Positions 63,511 to 64,000 of a stretch of DNA of 64,000 nt are shown here, piece after piece. Source of the stretch: Hallella seregens ATCC 51272 (lineage in GTDB: Bacteria; Bacteroidota; Bacteroidia; Bacteroidales; Bacteroidaceae); NCBI RefSeq assembly GCF_000518545.1, contig NZ_JADU01000018.1:34222-98221 (forward strand), given 5' to 3'. The position numbers and the translations under genes were made by a program. The stretch's first letter is position 1; each line of letters begins with the position of its first letter. The notes below the pieces were generated by a model, which saw only the letters and a list, made by a program, of their open reading frames with translations, did not search any database and was not told the origin of the DNA.

Positions 63511-63583
63511 GATCCGTTAGCTCAGTTGGTAGAGCACAACACTTTTAATGTTGGGGTCTTGGGTTCGAGCCCCAAACGGATCA
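63511..63583 (+). tRNA. tRNA-Lys (anticodon TTT)
   Basis: 73 bases. The acceptor GATCCGT (63511-63517) pairs with ACGGATC (63576-63582), discriminator A. The anticodon stem CAACA/TGTTG holds CTTTTAA with TTT at 63544-63546. T arm TTGGGTTCGAGCCCCAA. CCA is not encoded. Confidence 0.97.
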
Positions 63584-63613
63584 CTTTAGGCCCCATGCGG
63601 GTCACGGAACGGT

Positions 63614-63646
63614 AAAAAGGGGATTCTTTCGGGAGTCCCCTTTTTT
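63614..63646 (+). terminator. Intrinsic terminator after tRNA-Lys
   Basis: A 13-pair stem, AAAAAGGGGATTC and GAGTCCCCTTTTT (one G-T pair), with loop TTTCGG, followed by T-residues to 63646. A textbook Rho-independent terminator 30 bases past the tRNA. Confidence 0.9.
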
Positions 63647-63710
63647 AGGTTCAGACACAGGCACTTGTGTTCCAATTCGTTGGTTTAGAGGATGGAAAAG
63701 CCACTCTACT

Positions 63711-64000
63711 TTGACCCTTTTGGCCAAACAGGATTGCTCACCTTGGCCATAATATGATTGACCCTTTTGGCCAAAATAACATTAACCACTTAGTACAAGT
63801 GTCGTTAGAGTTTTTTTGTGTAGATTTGGGAACCCGAGTCCTGGTGTAAGGGGTAATAATAAAATCTATGCAAATGAACAAGAGAATCAAGAACATTTTA
63901 AGATGTTATGCGGCAGGGATGGGTATCAAGGAAACGGCATCCACGTTCCATACTTCCCGTAACACTGTCCGCAAGTATGTCCGCCTGTTCCTTTCAAGTG
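63711..64000 (+). mobile_element. Left end of an IS21-family insertion sequence, cut by the window edge
   Basis: Two identical 18-base repeats TTGACCCTTTTGGCCAAA (63711-63728 and 63758-63775), 47 bases apart, precede an istA-like gene. Repeated internal binding sites near the ends are a hallmark of IS21 elements. A TTGGCCA half-site lies between them (63743-63749). The first repeat probably marks the tip of the element, but the exact end and target duplication cannot be fixed without the right end. Confidence 0.7.
63868..64000 (+). CDS. istA: IstA transposase, 5' part only
   Basis: 44 codons visible, open at the window end; the second ATG at 63874 is an alternative start. The sequence K-R-I-K-N-I-L-R-C-Y-A-A-G-M-G-I-K-E-T-A, then T-S-R-N-T-V-R-K-Y-V-R, is the N-terminal helix-turn-helix of IS21-type IstA transposases. 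IstB would follow outside the window. Confidence 0.85.
   Translation, partial: MQMNKRIKNILRCYAAGMGIKETASTFHTSRNTVRKYVRLFLSS

Noticed and set aside
63511..63583. tRNA-Lys as the attachment site of a glycan island
   Set aside because: The 3' end of the tRNA faces away from the glycan genes, I saw no copy of that end near 20.5 kb, and there is no integrase in the window.

Overview
The window looks like chromosomal DNA of a Prevotella-type member of the Bacteroidales. Evidence: promoters of the Bacteroidetes form (a -33 TTG/TTTG and a -7 TAnnTTTG, found upstream of both tRNAs and many operons), SusC/SusD pairs, a hybrid two-component regulator, PorQ and a C-terminal sorting domain of the type IX secretion system, a fimbrillin-type lipoprotein, and small DUF families (6261, 6249, 5056) typical of this group. 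The genus is an inference. By eye, base composition falls in steps: GC-rich in the first 20.5 kb, intermediate from about 20.8 to 38 kb, most AT-rich from about 38.8 to 63.4 kb.

Layout. 1-6.8 kb is accessory: several families of REP-like palindromes, a DUF6261-type gene, a YoeB-type toxin-antitoxin pair, and a fimbrillin/FISUMP lipoprotein preceded by a short Trp-Glu-Glu-ending peptide gene and a long leader with a (AG)13 tract. 6.8-20.5 kb is mostly housekeeping: cmk-porQ, a TonB protein, a polyprenyl synthase, tatD, tRNA-Ser(GGA), an ExbB-membrane protein-ExbD-ExbD operon, an Lrp regulator, folA and an RsmF-type methyltransferase, a DUF6249-ECF sigma-DUF5056 operon, a decayed REP-associated transposase, and the agmatine-to-putrescine pair aguA-aguB.

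20.8-63.3 kb is a large glycan-utilisation region. A plus-strand block encodes a GH95 enzyme, a SusC/SusD pair, a GH2 beta-mannosidase, a GH92 enzyme, an SGNH esterase and a GH27 enzyme. A convergent minus-strand gene encodes an unassigned (alpha/alpha)6-like glycosidase. A nine-gene minus-strand array runs from 59.0 to 38.8 kb: FAS1 lipoprotein, SusC, SusD, FAS1 lipoprotein, FAS1 lipoprotein, SusC, SusD, a type IX-secreted FG-GAP protein, and a GH36 alpha-galactosidase. A hybrid two-component system regulator is transcribed divergently from it and is the only obvious glycan regulator here. The enzymes point to a ligand carrying alpha-galactose, mannose and fucose or L-galactose, such as a galactomannan or a decorated glycoprotein or plant glycan; this is inference.

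The right edge has tRNA-Lys(TTT), a strong terminator and the left end of an IS21-family element whose istA gene runs off the window.

The best candidate for a little-described system is the FAS1-rich double SusCD operon. Three multi-domain fasciclin lipoproteins stand where surface glycan-binding proteins are normally encoded, together with a type IX-exported FG-GAP protein and a secreted alpha-galactosidase. Everything was read by eye; no database search or alignment was run.
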